Positions 9,463-21,800 of a stretch of DNA of 36,350 bases are shown here, piece after piece. How positions within the stretch are numbered: position 1 is the first letter of the stretch; each line of letters starts with the position of its first letter. A program made the translations under genes and the position numbers. This stretch comes from Reticulomyxa filosa (lineage: Eukaryota > Foraminifera > Reticulomyxidae). The notes below the pieces were generated by a model that saw only the letters and a program-made list of their open reading frames with translations, did not search any database and was not told the origin of the DNA. Location of the stretch: NCBI GenBank assembly GCA_000512085.1, contig ASPP01000688.1, positions 1 through 36,350 of the forward strand. The letters run 5' to 3'.

Positions 9463-10695
9463 TCAAAAACTTTCAATTGAAGCAACAAAAGCAACTCGAA
9501 TAGCAGGCAAAACAAAGAGACGCGCAACAATACTAAGACGTGTAAGTTGTTTAGAAAAGTTATTTGTGACTTTAGCAAGAGTATCTCCCCCGACAAATCT
9601 CTCAAGTAGCCACACATGCTCAATGAAGAGGCTAGAGGGCGTATTATCAGACAAAGATAGTTTAGCCTGACACAAGTAGCGTCTATCACATTTGGCCAAC
9701 TCAACAAGGTTGCGCTGGGAACGATGAGTGTGATGTTCAAAGTCATCCCAGCCAAACATTTGTTTTTCAAGGGACATTTCCTGTTCCCTGTGTTTCAGTT
9801 CATTGATTTTGTTCGTATCTTTTTTAAACGAATGTCTGATTATCAATAGTTTGGCCGTCGATTGATTCTTCGCCTCGGCCAGTTTCAGCATGTCCCCGTT
9901 CCATTGTTCCATCGAGTCAATGGTGGCCATTACGTTCCTGTATGTCTTCAACTGCCAAATTTGCGCATGACACACGAGCTCCTGGGTATAATCTACTTTC
10001 GTCCACATCAAATCTGCACATGGTTGTTGTTGTTGTTGTTGTCCAAGTGTGATGCTGCGAGATCCGATTTCTCGCAGACAATAGTGTGGATGATTAAGCA
10101 CATCGAAAAATATCAAATGGTTAAGGAATTTGGTGAAGAGTTCATTCAAATACTTTGGGAACAAGTGCAAGTGAAAGGATTGAGTAACCAATATCAGCGT
10201 GCCGTTGCTGACTGACTCAAAGTCACAGGACTGTCCATGGCAAAACGTGCCGAGCTCACCCAGTGTGTATTTTTTACGGATGTATGTGATCTTTGACAGT
10301 TTGCTGAGCTCAGATAAATAGTTGAACTTCCAGATCTCAAATGATTGCTTTTTTAATATCTCAAACTGCGGTTCATTGCTCTCGATTTCCTTTTTTTTTG
10401 ACTGCTTTCTCCTTTTCTTTTTATGCACTTGCGACAACGTTGAGGGTATCCTTTGTGACGAATACGTGAGACGACCAAAATCGCGACAGTATAATGTCTT
10501 CCAAAGCCACAATTTATTTGAAACAAACTTTACCAATCCATCCCCAAACAACCATTTATCTTCCTTTATTGTTGTGAACAAGCTTAATGCGCTTTCATAT
10601 GGCAAATAATAGACCAATAATTTTATTATTAACACTTTTTCATCATCATTCAATTCATTCAACAATATACTAGTCGAAATAATTTCATGATTCAT
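9463..10695 (-). CDS. Hypothetical protein, N-terminal F-box-like motif
   Basis: Intronless 410-residue frame. The ATG at 10693-10695 is chosen because the open frame upstream has no ATG before a TAA. Residues about 15-75 resemble an F-box: a hydrophobic YYLPYESALSLF helix region and a closing WLWKTLYCRDFGR, like the typical LW..LY.RDF ending. A Lys-rich linker follows, then about 300 residues of no recognised family, including a run of six Gln coded by CAA near 10024-10042. If the F-box reading is right it would be a substrate adaptor for an SCF ubiquitin ligase; this is a weak inference from a degenerate motif. It is convergent with the membrane-protein gene, which ends 246 bases away. Confidence 0.6.
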   Translation of the reverse strand: MNHEIISTSILLNELNDDEKVLIIKLLVYYLPYESALSLFTTIKEDKWLFGDGLVKFVSNKLWLWKTLYCRDFGRLTYSSQRIPSTLSQVHKKKRRKQSKKKEIESNEPQFEILKKQSFEIWKFNYLSELSKLSKITYIRKKYTLGELGTFCHGQSCDFESVSNGTLILVTQSFHLHLFPKYLNELFTKFLNHLIFFDVLNHPHYCLREIGSRSITLGQQQQQQPCADLMWTKVDYTQELVCHAQIWQLKTYRNVMATIDSMEQWNGDMLKLAEAKNQSTAKLLIIRHSFKKDTNKINELKHREQEMSLEKQMFGWDDFEHHTHRSQRNLVELAKCDRRYLCQAKLSLSDNTPSSLFIEHVWLLERFVGGDTLAKVTNNFSKQLTRLSIVARLFVLPAIRVAFVASIESF

Positions 10696-11134
10696 AATGT
10701 GGGACACACCTTTTACGTGAAAGAATCTCCCTTTGCTGTCTTTTTTGTACAACACATATTAAATAGCTTGGTGGCAGTGCTCTTCATAAATTTAAATGTT
10801 GAAAAATTTGGAAATCAATTAAAGTTGATTTTGCTTGATAGAAATTAAATTTTTATTTTTTGATATTCACTTCTTTTGAAGAAAGGGCAAGGAACACACA
10901 AATACCGAGATAGTATCTCCTGTGTCTTTTCTGAGTTTATTGTCTTTGAGGATACAACACAAAAAGGGAAAAAAACTAAAAGAAATATTTCCAGTTCCAA
11001 CATCAAACTATTTTCCATTGGGACTGTTCAGGTGGCGATTTTTGTGTTTCACTGACATTTTATCAAAAGATAAAAAAAACAAAATAAAACAACCTCTTAA
11101 ATTCAGGACCTTCTTTCAAGAATACGTACCAACC
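10696..11134. promoter_or_regulatory. Divergent intergenic region
   Basis: 439 bases between the divergent F-box-like and G-gamma-like genes. An open frame runs through 10922-11134 in frame with the latter but has no ATG, so I treat it as 5' untranslated or upstream sequence. No promoter motif is evident. Confidence 0.35.
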
Positions 11135-11610
11135 ATGCCACACAAAACACCGCAAGATCTGCAAAAAAAATTGGCCGAAAAGAACGACCTGGAAAATGAG
11201 TTAAAAATGCTCGACAGCACGGAAAAACCAGAAGAAGCCGCCAAAGAGATAATGAGCTTTGTTCTTAACGGAAAGGAGCCCTTGTTGGATGATGATAATC
11301 CTTACAGACCATCACGTGGTGATTGTTGCGAAAAATGCATAATGTTTAGTATTTTACATCAATTAAAAACTTTTCCCTCTTGTTTCCTTTTTACTCTCTG
11401 CTTCTTCTCTTTTCCTTCAAAATGTTAATAATTTCTTTAGGATTCACTCCATTACTTTCAAAACTGTAAGGCACAATACAACGGGGGTGTTTTTATTTGT
11501 ATATATGTGTCTGGATTTGGATGTAGCATGTAAAAATCGAAGAAGTGAAAGAAGAAATAACAACCCTGAGAGAAAGAACACAACAAAAACAAGACAAAAA
11601 AAGAAACTAA
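11135..11610 (+). CDS. Small heterotrimeric G-protein gamma-like protein
   Basis: Starts MPHKTPQDLQKKLAEKN at 11135. The preferred model has exons 11135-11343, 11441-11465 and 11527-11610 (donors GTTTAG and GTAAGG), which join in phase to 105 residues. The first 65 residues resemble G-gamma subunits: an N-terminal coiled-coil helix, EEAAKEIMSFV, then PLLDDDNPYR, matching the family's DPLL...NPF element. G-gamma normally ends in a prenylated CaaX box. Here a Cys cluster (CCEKC) sits at that point, but the model continues into a charged coiled-coil tail (EEVKEEITTLRER). An alternative donor at 11319 would end the protein at the TAA near 11469. Membrane anchoring by prenylation is therefore not demonstrated. 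Assignment is moderate at best. Confidence 0.45.
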
Positions 11611-12250
11611 AAGAATGAATTTGTCCAAACGGATTTTTTGAGTTTGACTGTTCGTATTACTTTTTTTGTTTTGTTTTTGAAAACGGCTGTCATTGTAAAA
11701 TTCAAAAAGAACCCATATTCAAGGAAAAAAATCATTGTGAGGTTCTTCCGTTTTTCGAAATAATATTACTTGCTCAAAGTACTTGGGAGGGCTTTCTGGA
11801 CGTATTGTCTCGTCTCCATAAAAAAAAAGTTAATATCCGGAAACAAACGTTCAATTTAAAGTTCCCCTATTTTCATAGCATATCCAACTTAACAAAAATT
11901 GTTCACCTTGTCTTTTTTTTACAGATATTTTCAGGTTATTTTAAATAATAACGATAATTAGCAATAGTTTCTTGTATACATTTATAAGACACGAGAAAAA
12001 TAACGTGCAGAGATGACGAAGCAACGCCAATTTGATTGTAGCTTCCGCAAAATATCTCAATTTGTTATATTCAAAGCGAACACTTTTTTAAAGTATACAT
12101 TTTTGATGCATGATCGTTGTTATGATCAAACCTGGATCGCTTTGGAAAAAATATTGAACAAGTTTTTGAAAACGAGCTGATTGTTTTTCAACATTTTGCG
12201 TTATTTTTATCCCAAAAAAAAAGGTTGTGACAAGTGTAAGGAGAAAAGGC
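11611..12250. other. Intergenic region
   Basis: AT-rich spacer between convergent genes. I see 3' untranslated-like sequence from both sides, poly-T and poly-A runs, and no further gene. Confidence 0.45.
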
Positions 12251-13436
12251 TTAGATGCTAGGAGAATTATAGTTCCACTGTGCGCAATAAAATGCTCGTT
12301 CAATAAAAATTCGATCAGTTTTCCAATCCAAGCAAACACAAAACAACCATTTATCACCCTCAGGAAAGGCATTCTCAACGGAACAAATATAACGCAAATT
12401 ATTATAAATAGTCATTTGACGAGCATTAGTGTCAATAATAAACGATAACCAATCACCAGAAGTGTAATGAGGTAGTCCTCGTTTAACCAGCTGTTTTGAT
12501 GTTTGTATGGAGCCCGCCGGTCCGTCATCGCTATCATCCCAAATTTCAGAATCCCAAGTTTTAGTGATTGAAGACTCTCGCCCACCATAATACATCAATG
12601 TATGTTGCTGACATCTGAACAAGTTTGTCATATGTTTTTGGAATTTGATGATGAAAGCAAATAACAACAAAAAAAAAAACGGAAAAACAAAAAAACATTA
12701 CCTCGGAAAAGTCAAAGGTAGAAATTTGTCAAAATCGAATAATCCCATCCACATTTCATCTCCCTTGGATCGGACTAGTATGTCAATGCGATGGATGCCA
12801 GTGTCGGCTTCAAACACAGGCATTGCATTAACAAATATATGGTCCATGTATCCTGGAGCCATTGCATACTCGACCCATTCCTTGTTTTCACTGATTGCCA
12901 CATATTGTTCATTGATTTTTTCGCGAGAAAATAGACTAACGTCCCATTGCAAGCCCGAGGCTGTTAAAAAAAAAAGGGTACATTTTTTTTTTTTGGAGAG
13001 GAGAGGAGCAATTTGGAATACCAGGATTGGGCTTAGAATTAAGACCAGCAAATTCATAGATACAACCCACTATGCCCGACTCAAACGTCTCTTCATCTCC
13101 AATGTATTTTACTACCATTGATTGAATGAATTGCTGCATTGTTTCGTAATAACCTTCGTTGGGCGAATAGACAAAAGTTGCCATTAAAAACAATAGATCA
13201 CATCGTAGGAGATTGTTGGTCATTACAGTCGTTTCTCTTGTCTTCTCTCGTCTTAAATATCTTTTCGGTTGAATTGGGGACCATAAGTTCATCTCAATGA
13301 ACGCGTTGTTTAACAAAAAGTATACTTCCACGAACGACGGAAGATATTCGTGGCTTATGTTCACTTTTGAAAATTGTTGTAAAAACCATTGCGCTCTCTT
13401 ACTTGTTTTTTCCGTCTCTTGCAGCTCTGACTTCAT
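12251..13436 (-). CDS. SPRY-domain protein
   Basis: Three minus-strand exons, 13022-13436, 12702-12960 and 12251-12614, join in phase to 345 residues. Residues about 1-138 are helical and of unknown family. From about 150 to 340 the pattern is SPRY (B30.2-like): FVNAMPVFEADTGIHR, IDILVRSKGDEMWMGLFD, then SGDWLSFIIDTNARQM, a short turn and WLFCVCLDWKTDRIFI. These match the family's G.HYWEV, WIGV, GD.IG..LD..... and D.V.I strands. SPRY domains bind partner proteins, often short peptides, and occur in ligase adaptors and immune or cytoskeletal scaffolds. The partner here is unknown. The second intron ends in an ordinary pyrimidine-rich acceptor. Confidence 0.65.
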
Positions 13437-13780
13437 AATGTTTTGAGTTTTTTTTCATTTAAAAGTTGAAATCGTTTCTTCTTTTATATATTTCGTAAAG
13501 TTGCTGCTACTATTTGATGCAAAATAAAAGTCTTGATAATTTTGAACAATTTTGCTAGACAGATAGAAAAATTTTCTTGTTGATAAAAGTTAAAACTGAT
13601 ATACCAATTAATATAAACGTGTTACAAAAGTAGATTTTAAACTTAAATACTTGCGTTTATGCGGTGGTTAAATGTTAGGGATAAAACTTTTTTTTATCTT
13701 CAGGACCTAATTTGAGATTACTTGTGGCAGCGACCCTCAATATATAAAATAAATAATAGTCCATTCTTTGCATATCAAAG
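13437..13780. promoter_or_regulatory. Divergent intergenic region upstream of the giant USP gene
   Basis: 344 bases separate the SPRY gene start from the USP start. A TATATAAAAT motif lies at 13740-13749, about 30 bases before the ATG, a possible TATA-type element or chance AT-richness. Nothing else is supported. Confidence 0.35.
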
Positions 13781-15183
13781 ATGGCAGATCAACATTATCA
13801 GATAACGACCCATTCTATTTCAAATGCAGCGTCAATTGAAACTACAAATGCAATACAGAGGAAGGAACAAGCAAACGAGGAAAGTAACCGGAACGAAGGA
13901 ACCACAAATGTGAACAAAGAGAGAAAAGAACCCCACGAAACATCCAAAGTACAAAAAGAATTATTGCTATCACATGGGCCCCCTCTGTTACCTTACCACC
14001 CAACCGTCAGTTTGGAGGTGTGTCACTATGTCACTTCCGCTTTGCCTTTGAAGCCAAATGCAAACCAACTCACTTTTTTTGTTTTTTTTGCATTTTTATC
14101 ACATTAAAAAAAAAAAAATTGATTGAAACAACCAAGAAACACACGCACACGCGCACAATCAACTAAACAAGTAACAGCAATAATAATAATAAAAAAGAAG
14201 TGTATTGTTCTTTTAAATTTGTGTGTGTGTGTGTGTGGGGAAAACAAGGAGATAAGCAACAATGAAGCAATGGAAAATCCAGAGGGATTACTAAAGAGCA
14301 AATTGGAAGATTATAGCAGTGACGAAAATACCCCATTGTTCAGTTTTCTCTTGCATCTGTTTGGATCAAATTCAATGTACCATTCCTTACACATTTTTCT
14401 TGTTTCATGGTCAGAGATCAAGTACAAGCTCCTTTTGAATCGAGACGCCATCATCTAAGAGATGCTGGTTGGCTTGTATTTTTTAAATTATTCATTTCAA
14501 TGTTGTTTTTTTTTTTTTAACAAACAAACAAACAAGAAAGAGTAAAGCCTTGACTTTGGACTTTTGATCCATTTGCACAAAAAAAAAAAGTGGCGTATAT
14601 GTACCCTATATCACACATACACACAGGAAACGAAAGAAAAAACGGCGGTATTGAACGCATTGAAATAGGCGACTCGGAGAGCGAAGATGCAAAGAAACAA
14701 GGAAAAGAAGAAGAAAGAAGAGGAAGAGGAGCAAATAACGAACAGCAACCAAATCACCGACATTCTCATATAAACAACAACAATAATAATAACAATAACA
14801 ATAACAACAACAACAACAATCTGGGCATAAACATGAACAATAATAACGATGACGATGACGATGATGAAGATGCAGTGGAAGAAGGGGATGATGACGACGA
14901 TGACGACGACGAGGATGCAGAGGAGGAGGAAGACGTCGAGGACGAAGAGGAAGAGGAAGAGGACGGTGATGATGATGATGACGATGAAAAAGAGGAACAA
15001 AACAACAGCAGTCATGAAAACAACGACGGAGGTGAAAGAGGTGCGCAAGAAGACGAGGAGGAAGAAGAAGAGGAAGAGGAAACCGCCGTGGAAGAAGAAG
15101 ATGACGAAGAAGAAGCAGAGGCCACCTTGTCGTCATTTGCCAATCGAAACAAAGATGAACAAGATGAACAAGAAGAAGAAGAA

Positions 15184-15215
<32 letters not shown>

Positions 15216-15833
15216 AGATGGTGATGGTGAAGAAAAGATGCATGAAGAAGGAGAAGAAGGAGAAGAGGAAAAAAAACAAGAAATAGAATGGTCACAGGCA
15301 AGACCTAATCGACAACTTCGAAAAGGTGGAAACTTTGATTTTGATGGAAGACGTGGAATCACACAAAGGAAACGTCCTCACAAAGGTATATCATACATAT
15401 ACATATATATATATATATTTTTTTTTTTTTTGTTTGGATGACAAGATTATATATTAGCTGTTTCAAAAAATAACACTTTGCGACTTGCACAGAGAATTGC
15501 TATCCCCATGAAACAGATCCAGGACAATGGAAAATAATAAACGAAAATGACATGGAATCTTACTACAAAAGTTATCAGAAGAAATATGGTATCAATTTCT
15601 ATCAAATGTACAACGATTGCTTTCACATCGATACCAAGGACTTTCACTTTCAATGTAGGCTTCTTTTTGTTGTTATTGTTGATTCTATTTTCCACAAATT
15701 AACAACATACATATTATTATAATTATTATAATTTTTTTTTTTTTTTGGTATTGAAATTGTTACAAAGCATACCCCGACAACTTGCCATTTTACATTTTCT
15801 GGAAAGAAATACAGCGATGGGCCAACTTAGCAA
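13781..15833 (+). other. USP gene, exons 1-5: N-terminal and acidic region
   Basis: Exons 13781-14017, 14249-14342, 14591-15385, 15493-15654 and 15768-15833. Exon 3 could instead start at 14627, which has the same phase. Exon 1 begins MADQHYQITTHSI and is polar. Exon 3 holds an Asn tract, then about 150 residues dominated by Asp and Glu, probably disordered. Exons 4 and 5 return to folded-looking sequence (ETDPGQWKIINENDMESYY; FYIFWKEIQRWAN). The acidic tract could act as a histone- or basic-protein-binding surface; this is inference only. Confidence 0.65.
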
Positions 15834-18800
15834 GTTTATTATTATTATTTTGTGTGTGTGTGTAAGCATTTTCGATTCTTTTCTGTTTGCAAATCCAGTT
15901 TGTAATGCGTACATGCGTGTACATTTGTGCATGTATGTGTGAATATATAAAAAGAGCAAGAAGAGGCAATAAATGAAATAATTGACAACACTGATCGCTT
16001 GTTGGCAACATTCCGCACATGGCTGCGTGCGTTCATAGGTCGAACGAGAGGATGGACGATCTCACCACAGATCTATATCTTGTTCCTTCACTGTTGCAAA
16101 GTTTGGCGTTGTTTGTTTTCCTGCATTCACTTTAAGTGAATTGATTTGAGAGTGAGGGAGGACACCACAAACAAAATAAAACAAAATAATTGGAAAGGAC
16201 ATGGCGGAGAGTATAAATGTGATATTTGGAAGTCATTGCTACTATTCCCACGTCTTGACATCCTACTGTTACATTATGCAAGCCACTGGAATATCTCGAT
16301 ACAATTCTCATACATCTCGCAATGGTACAAAGAAAGAAGACCATCTTTTGTTGTATTGTGAGAGTACATTGCATTTCTATTTATTTGCTTGTTTGTTTGT
16401 CTACTTGATATGCGCTTCGACACGCAATTGCGACTGGGGGGGGAGGAAAAGGCGAGGAACAGCCAAGAGAAAGCGCAGTTTTATACCGATCGACAAAGGT
16501 GAAGAACGCATGGGACCAACTCCATTTCAATGCGTATGCACGTTTTGGTGGCGAGGTGCTATACCGGCCCTATCAAGCTGCCTTTGTCGCAGCTGTGTTG
16601 ACGTTGCGTCGGACTTTTTGTTCACTTTTATATAAAACAACAAAGCAAGCAAAGAATAGTCGAGTCACATGTGTGTGTATATGTGTGTGTGTGACTTATA
16701 CTATCAAATGTCAAAACATAGGTCTTCGAATGGGTTACAAAATTTGCTCAACGGTGTGAATGGAATCATGTTGTGGTATGATGATCAATGTCGATCACTT
16801 GAAAATGAAGAAGACACCGAACTCCAATTTTTGGCCAAGACCATCCAAGTATTATTATTATTATTATTACTATTATTATTATTATTATTTTTTTTTTTGT
16901 CATTAAAACATCATATAACATATCCTACAAACAATACAACAAAAAGCATTATTGCAAAGAGAACAAATTTGCGGAATTGGCAACAATGTACAAGAACATT
17001 AGAACCGTTGTATTACCGCGTCAATGGAGCGCGCCAAGTCGCATCGAAGAGATGGTCACGTTGGTGTACGAATTTGCTCGTTTGTTGAGAGGACCCCAAC
17101 TCACGAGATTTGTTTTGGACTTTGCCAACACTTTTTCCCAAAATTTCTCGGCTTTTCCAAATGTATGTTTTTCTCTCTCTTTTTTCAATGAGCTTGGAGA
17201 CATACAATTTACAAATGGAAAAAAAAAAGGCCTTGATGCGACACTTCCACGAACACGAAACTGGCAATAATGGCGCTTCCCCTGTCGTATCCTATCATCA
17301 CAATCTCTACACAACACATCAATACATGAGCAAAGTATTCCAGTGTTATCAACACACTTTATCGTTGTGCTACAATTCTCACACTTGTCCTGAAGAAGTC
17401 TCCCGGTTTTGTTTATTTATTTATTTTTTATCTTTTGTTTGTTTGAAAGTGAAAGCAAAAAATAACAACAAAAAGAGTGGTGGAATTGCTGCGGATTGAA
17501 CTGGCAATGAAACAACTACGTTGTCCAACCATCAATTTGCGATTGGATGGACTGTCGATCATTCAACGCACAATCGATCAGCTTCCAAGATATCGCGATG
17601 AAGACGATTATTTCTCTAAGGTTTGCTCTACCATTCCTCTTTTAAATTGTTTTGCTTTGAAGAGGAGGGTATTGTTTGGTTCAATGCATTAGCTTGACTT
17701 ATGTTGTGACATCACTCAAACAGAGATATATAGATAGCCCTTACTCACATTCGCGGAAACGGAATCAATCTATCCTCTGGATGAATGAAGAACGATTGGC
17801 AAGTTTGCTGGAATTTCACGACTTTGTTGGTGTGGTGTTCGGTGCTGATGCCAATCCGCAACTGATTCAGAAATCCATTCTGGTGTTGAAATTTCTGGCT
17901 TCCGCAGGCAAATTGAGTGACATGGATCTGACAAAAGTTTGGGAATCGAGTCAAGGGAAGCACGAGAGTCATGTGGAAACCATTTATCGATTGCTCTTTG
18001 GAATTGCAAACACATTGTCCAAAGATAAATCTGAGTCTCTGCTGCGGCAAATCGTCGAACATGTGCCTTTGCACACCTTTGACCTGCGCTTGCTTGATTT
18101 GTGGACCGAAATCACACAAACCACTTGTCCATCTGTCACTTATGTCCCGCAGCTAGATTTCAAGTTTTTTTTATCGATTTAACACACACACACACATATA
18201 TTCAGACATATATCATCTTATGCATATAACACGCTTGTGTATGCGTATTGTATGTATACTTACGTGAAGTTCGGCATCAAAAAGCGAATTGCCTTTTGGA
18301 TTGGATATACTGTGGCAAATGTTTGTTCACAGTTGAGTCTTTTTATTTTTATTTTGTTTTAATGCTTGCTCTGACAAATGCACAATGAAATAATCAAAAC
18401 AATGTGAGTCAGATGAAATTACATTTTCAATGCGACTGAATGTTGCTGAAAGATTAGTGAAATTGCTGTCCTCGCCCGATTATATACATTTACAACGAAC
18501 TGTACTATTTTTTGTAGTGCCAATCTTACCAATAATTTTTACACTGGATTGACACTTCGATTAGTTCGTGGTCTTTTTGCCAAAACTGTCGAAAATATAA
18601 TGCTCGTTTAGTGCTTTGACTTTCTCTCTCTCTCTCTCTTGGATGTTTTTGTGTGGAATTGAAAACAAATGATGTATATGCTGTGCATGATTGCTTGTTA
18701 ATGAAGCAATTGACGCAATTGAACGGATATTTGCAAGAATTCCAAAACTTTGTAATGTTGAACATGTATAACCCATTGAAACAAAACATTTTCAATTCGG

Positions 18801-21800
18801 GTTCCTCTCATTTTATCCTCACCACCTCTTCTGAAGTTGATTCCATTCTTTTTTTTCCCCCCTGCCCCCCAATTAAACGTACACTCATCCTTTTCCTATG
18901 TTTTTTTCTTGTTAGGAAGAAAAATACGAATCAAAAGAAGAAAAAAAAAGTGAAACAAAGAAAAGGATACAAGAAAGCGTGACGGAATTGCAACAAAAAC
19001 TACTGTTTTTTGATTTTTGCTTGCGCATTTGTAATGCGACAATCCGCAAAGAAGATATCCACAAAATTTGGAATGAATTTGTGTTAAGAGAGGCAGATCC
19101 AATCAAACAAGCGTTTTTAGAATTTTTTCAAAATGCAATTGATTGTGAATGCGTGTTGAGGACCCATTTTACTTTGAGAAATATTTTGGCATCCAATGGC
19201 GAAATGATTACAGATCCTCCCAAATTTGACTCGCAATCACTGGTGCATCAATTTAACAAAGAATCATTTAGCGAGGGCGTCATTCGATACATTATCAAAG
19301 CGTTGTTGCCGACATTGTCATTCAAACAAATGATACAATCGGAATTTAATGTGTGGAAAGACTATTTCACATGGGTGAATGTTAAAGATGGCCATTTCCA
19401 TTTTCGTACGATCGGTGAGTCCTGTTACATCCTTTACGACACCAAAGTCGATGGCTTGAGCTCGTTGTGGGAAATCATCTTCCAAGCGCAAAACTCCAAT
19501 GTCAGTCAAATGGCACAAAGTCTGCTGAAAAATATCCACACGCATTTAGATCCCACTGTCAACGTATTACAATTGTATGAAAACTTTGTCGCTGTTTGTA
19601 TGAATCACGCCAACCACGCCAAAGCGATGTCGTTGTCATCACAAGATCTATCCGGTACGTTTAGTCAAACGACTTCTGATGACAATAACAACAGTAATGG
19701 CAATAATAGTAGCAATAACAGGAATAACAACAATAACAGCAACGATGAATGTGATTCATTTTCGTCCTCTTTAATCCCAAAATCGAATCGCATCAAACTT
19801 TATTGTACAACAAATGAAGAAGCCAAGACCATTATACAGCGATGTTTCCAATGTTTAAATATGGCCATTTGTAATGTTCGGTTTAATATTTACTTTATTT
19901 ATTTATTTATTTTTTTTATAGTTTGCTACAAATATGATGTTGTACATGACGTATACGTTGTCTAGTTTCGGCCAGCACCAGCGACCCAAGTCTGCTTGTC
20001 AGTGAACGTAATTTACAAGAGTCAAAAGAGCCTCTCGAAGTCACTAAGATTGAAACTGCCAGTCACGGCGACCTTAGATTCGGTTTTATCCGAGGTGGTG
20101 AGCCAATTCCACATCGATCAACGCTATCCTATTGAATTCGTGTCAGGGGTCAAATTGACCGATTACCAAAAGGAATTGCGTCAGCTATTTGCGGACAAAT
20201 TGATAACGCCCAATGGATCTAGAGAGGGTAACGTACCCACAATCGCCATGAGATTGTGATTGATGACCGTATCACAAGTCACGAAGCGATAATAACTTCA
20301 CCACCGCCCGCAGAGAGAAAGATGCCCGTTCATAAGCCCGTGTCCCCCGATCGTGCCGAAGACGATGGTTCGGTCATCGCCCAGCCTTCACCCTCACCGT
20401 CACCAGGACCGCATCAACCCGCCAACCACGACACGACGGGAGGGTCCGACTCGGCTATGCAAAGTGCACACATGATGGAAAAGGAACGTACGCGACAAGT
20501 CTTGAATTCGTCGGGCCAGGGGATGGAACAAAAGAGTGAGCACGAAGACCCCATGATCAAAGAAATCGACAGCACGGAAACGGGCATGAACATAGGTGCG
20601 AGTGTGGATGAAGATCGAGGTCCTGATCGAGATGAAATTGATTCGGATGATCCGTCGCTCTCGCAAATCCAGACCTTGGGAAGCGAGAGCAAGAATAGGG
20701 ACCAATTGGCATTGGTATTGCGACAACCGTCCACCGAAGAGGAGGAAGAGGAAGAAGAAGAAGAGGAGACCAACGAAAATCTTCTTTTGTCTCAGGACAA
20801 ACCTTTTCATAACGAAGAGGAATATCAACAGGAGATTCATCCGATCCATATCCTTGCAAAAAATCAGTACTTTGACGATTTGTTCCGCTTCTTGCAATAT
20901 CCTGACGACGCAATTGCGCATGAGGCCTGGAAGATATTGCAGCACTTGCCCGTGAATCGCCATCACTTTGATATCATCCAAAAGATGAAACCCGAGTGGA
21001 TCAAGTACTTTGATAGCAGATACAACCCATTGCTGACCGCACGCTATGCGTTAAATATCATCTATCAACTCGCGTACGAGGAAGGGCCCTTTATCAACGA
21101 CCGAAGGTCTTGCAGTGTTTGGCTGCGAACTTTTGTGTCCAGTCGAGGTCTTGTGCCACTGCTCGAACTGGCATTGAAAACCAACGTGGTTGGCGTCTTC
21201 AAAACAAAGGATCGAAGCGATCCGGAAATGGCCTACTTTGCCGTTGTCACGACGTTGTTGGAGACAATCATCGAATACATGGGCGACATTCTGCAAAAGC
21301 AACATCAATCTTTGCAATTAATACTATCCGCGCAATTTGTGAACCACCTTTTCAATATGATATTTGTGCTGTCCAGCTTCAACGAGGATATGACAGATCA
21401 CGACGCAAAGGATGACACTTGGAGGGATACCACTAACACCGGGGTATACGGACCGCATTTACCCTCACTCCAAATGCACGACTGTAATCCCATGCATTCG
21501 AGAGAAAAGCGCAATACCTGGAATTACGTGACCAACGACCTATTGCTAAGCTATGCGATACGTTGTTTAGGACTAATTGAATTTGTGTTGCTTCATGATG
21601 TCAACAAGACGATACTTAATCATATTTTAAACGCCGATTTGTGCTCGTGGCTATTTCAAGTACTGCTTCAATGTTCCAATCATACGTTGAAATGTCAAAT
21701 CAAACGTCGCTTGCTTCTAATGCTGACCAAGTATTTTCCGTTGGGAGAGACTGCCTCCAAAATTATGACGTCGAATCTCCCCAAAAAAATTCCAAAACAA

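Noticed and set aside
10922-11134. N-terminal extension of the G-gamma-like gene
   Set aside because: Open frame without an ATG; composition differs from the gene proper, and the ATG at 11135 gives a sensible start.
14606-15301. Long minus-strand open frames rich in Leu, His, Ser or Val opposite the acidic exon
   Set aside because: They are produced by the repetitive GAN/AAC codons of the plus-strand exon; their composition is pure repeat and no splice or start context supports them.
18526-18795. Minus-strand frame of 89 codons and CT-repeat
   Set aside because: Shadow of plus-strand USP exons 15-16 and the intron between them, including its CT-rich tract.
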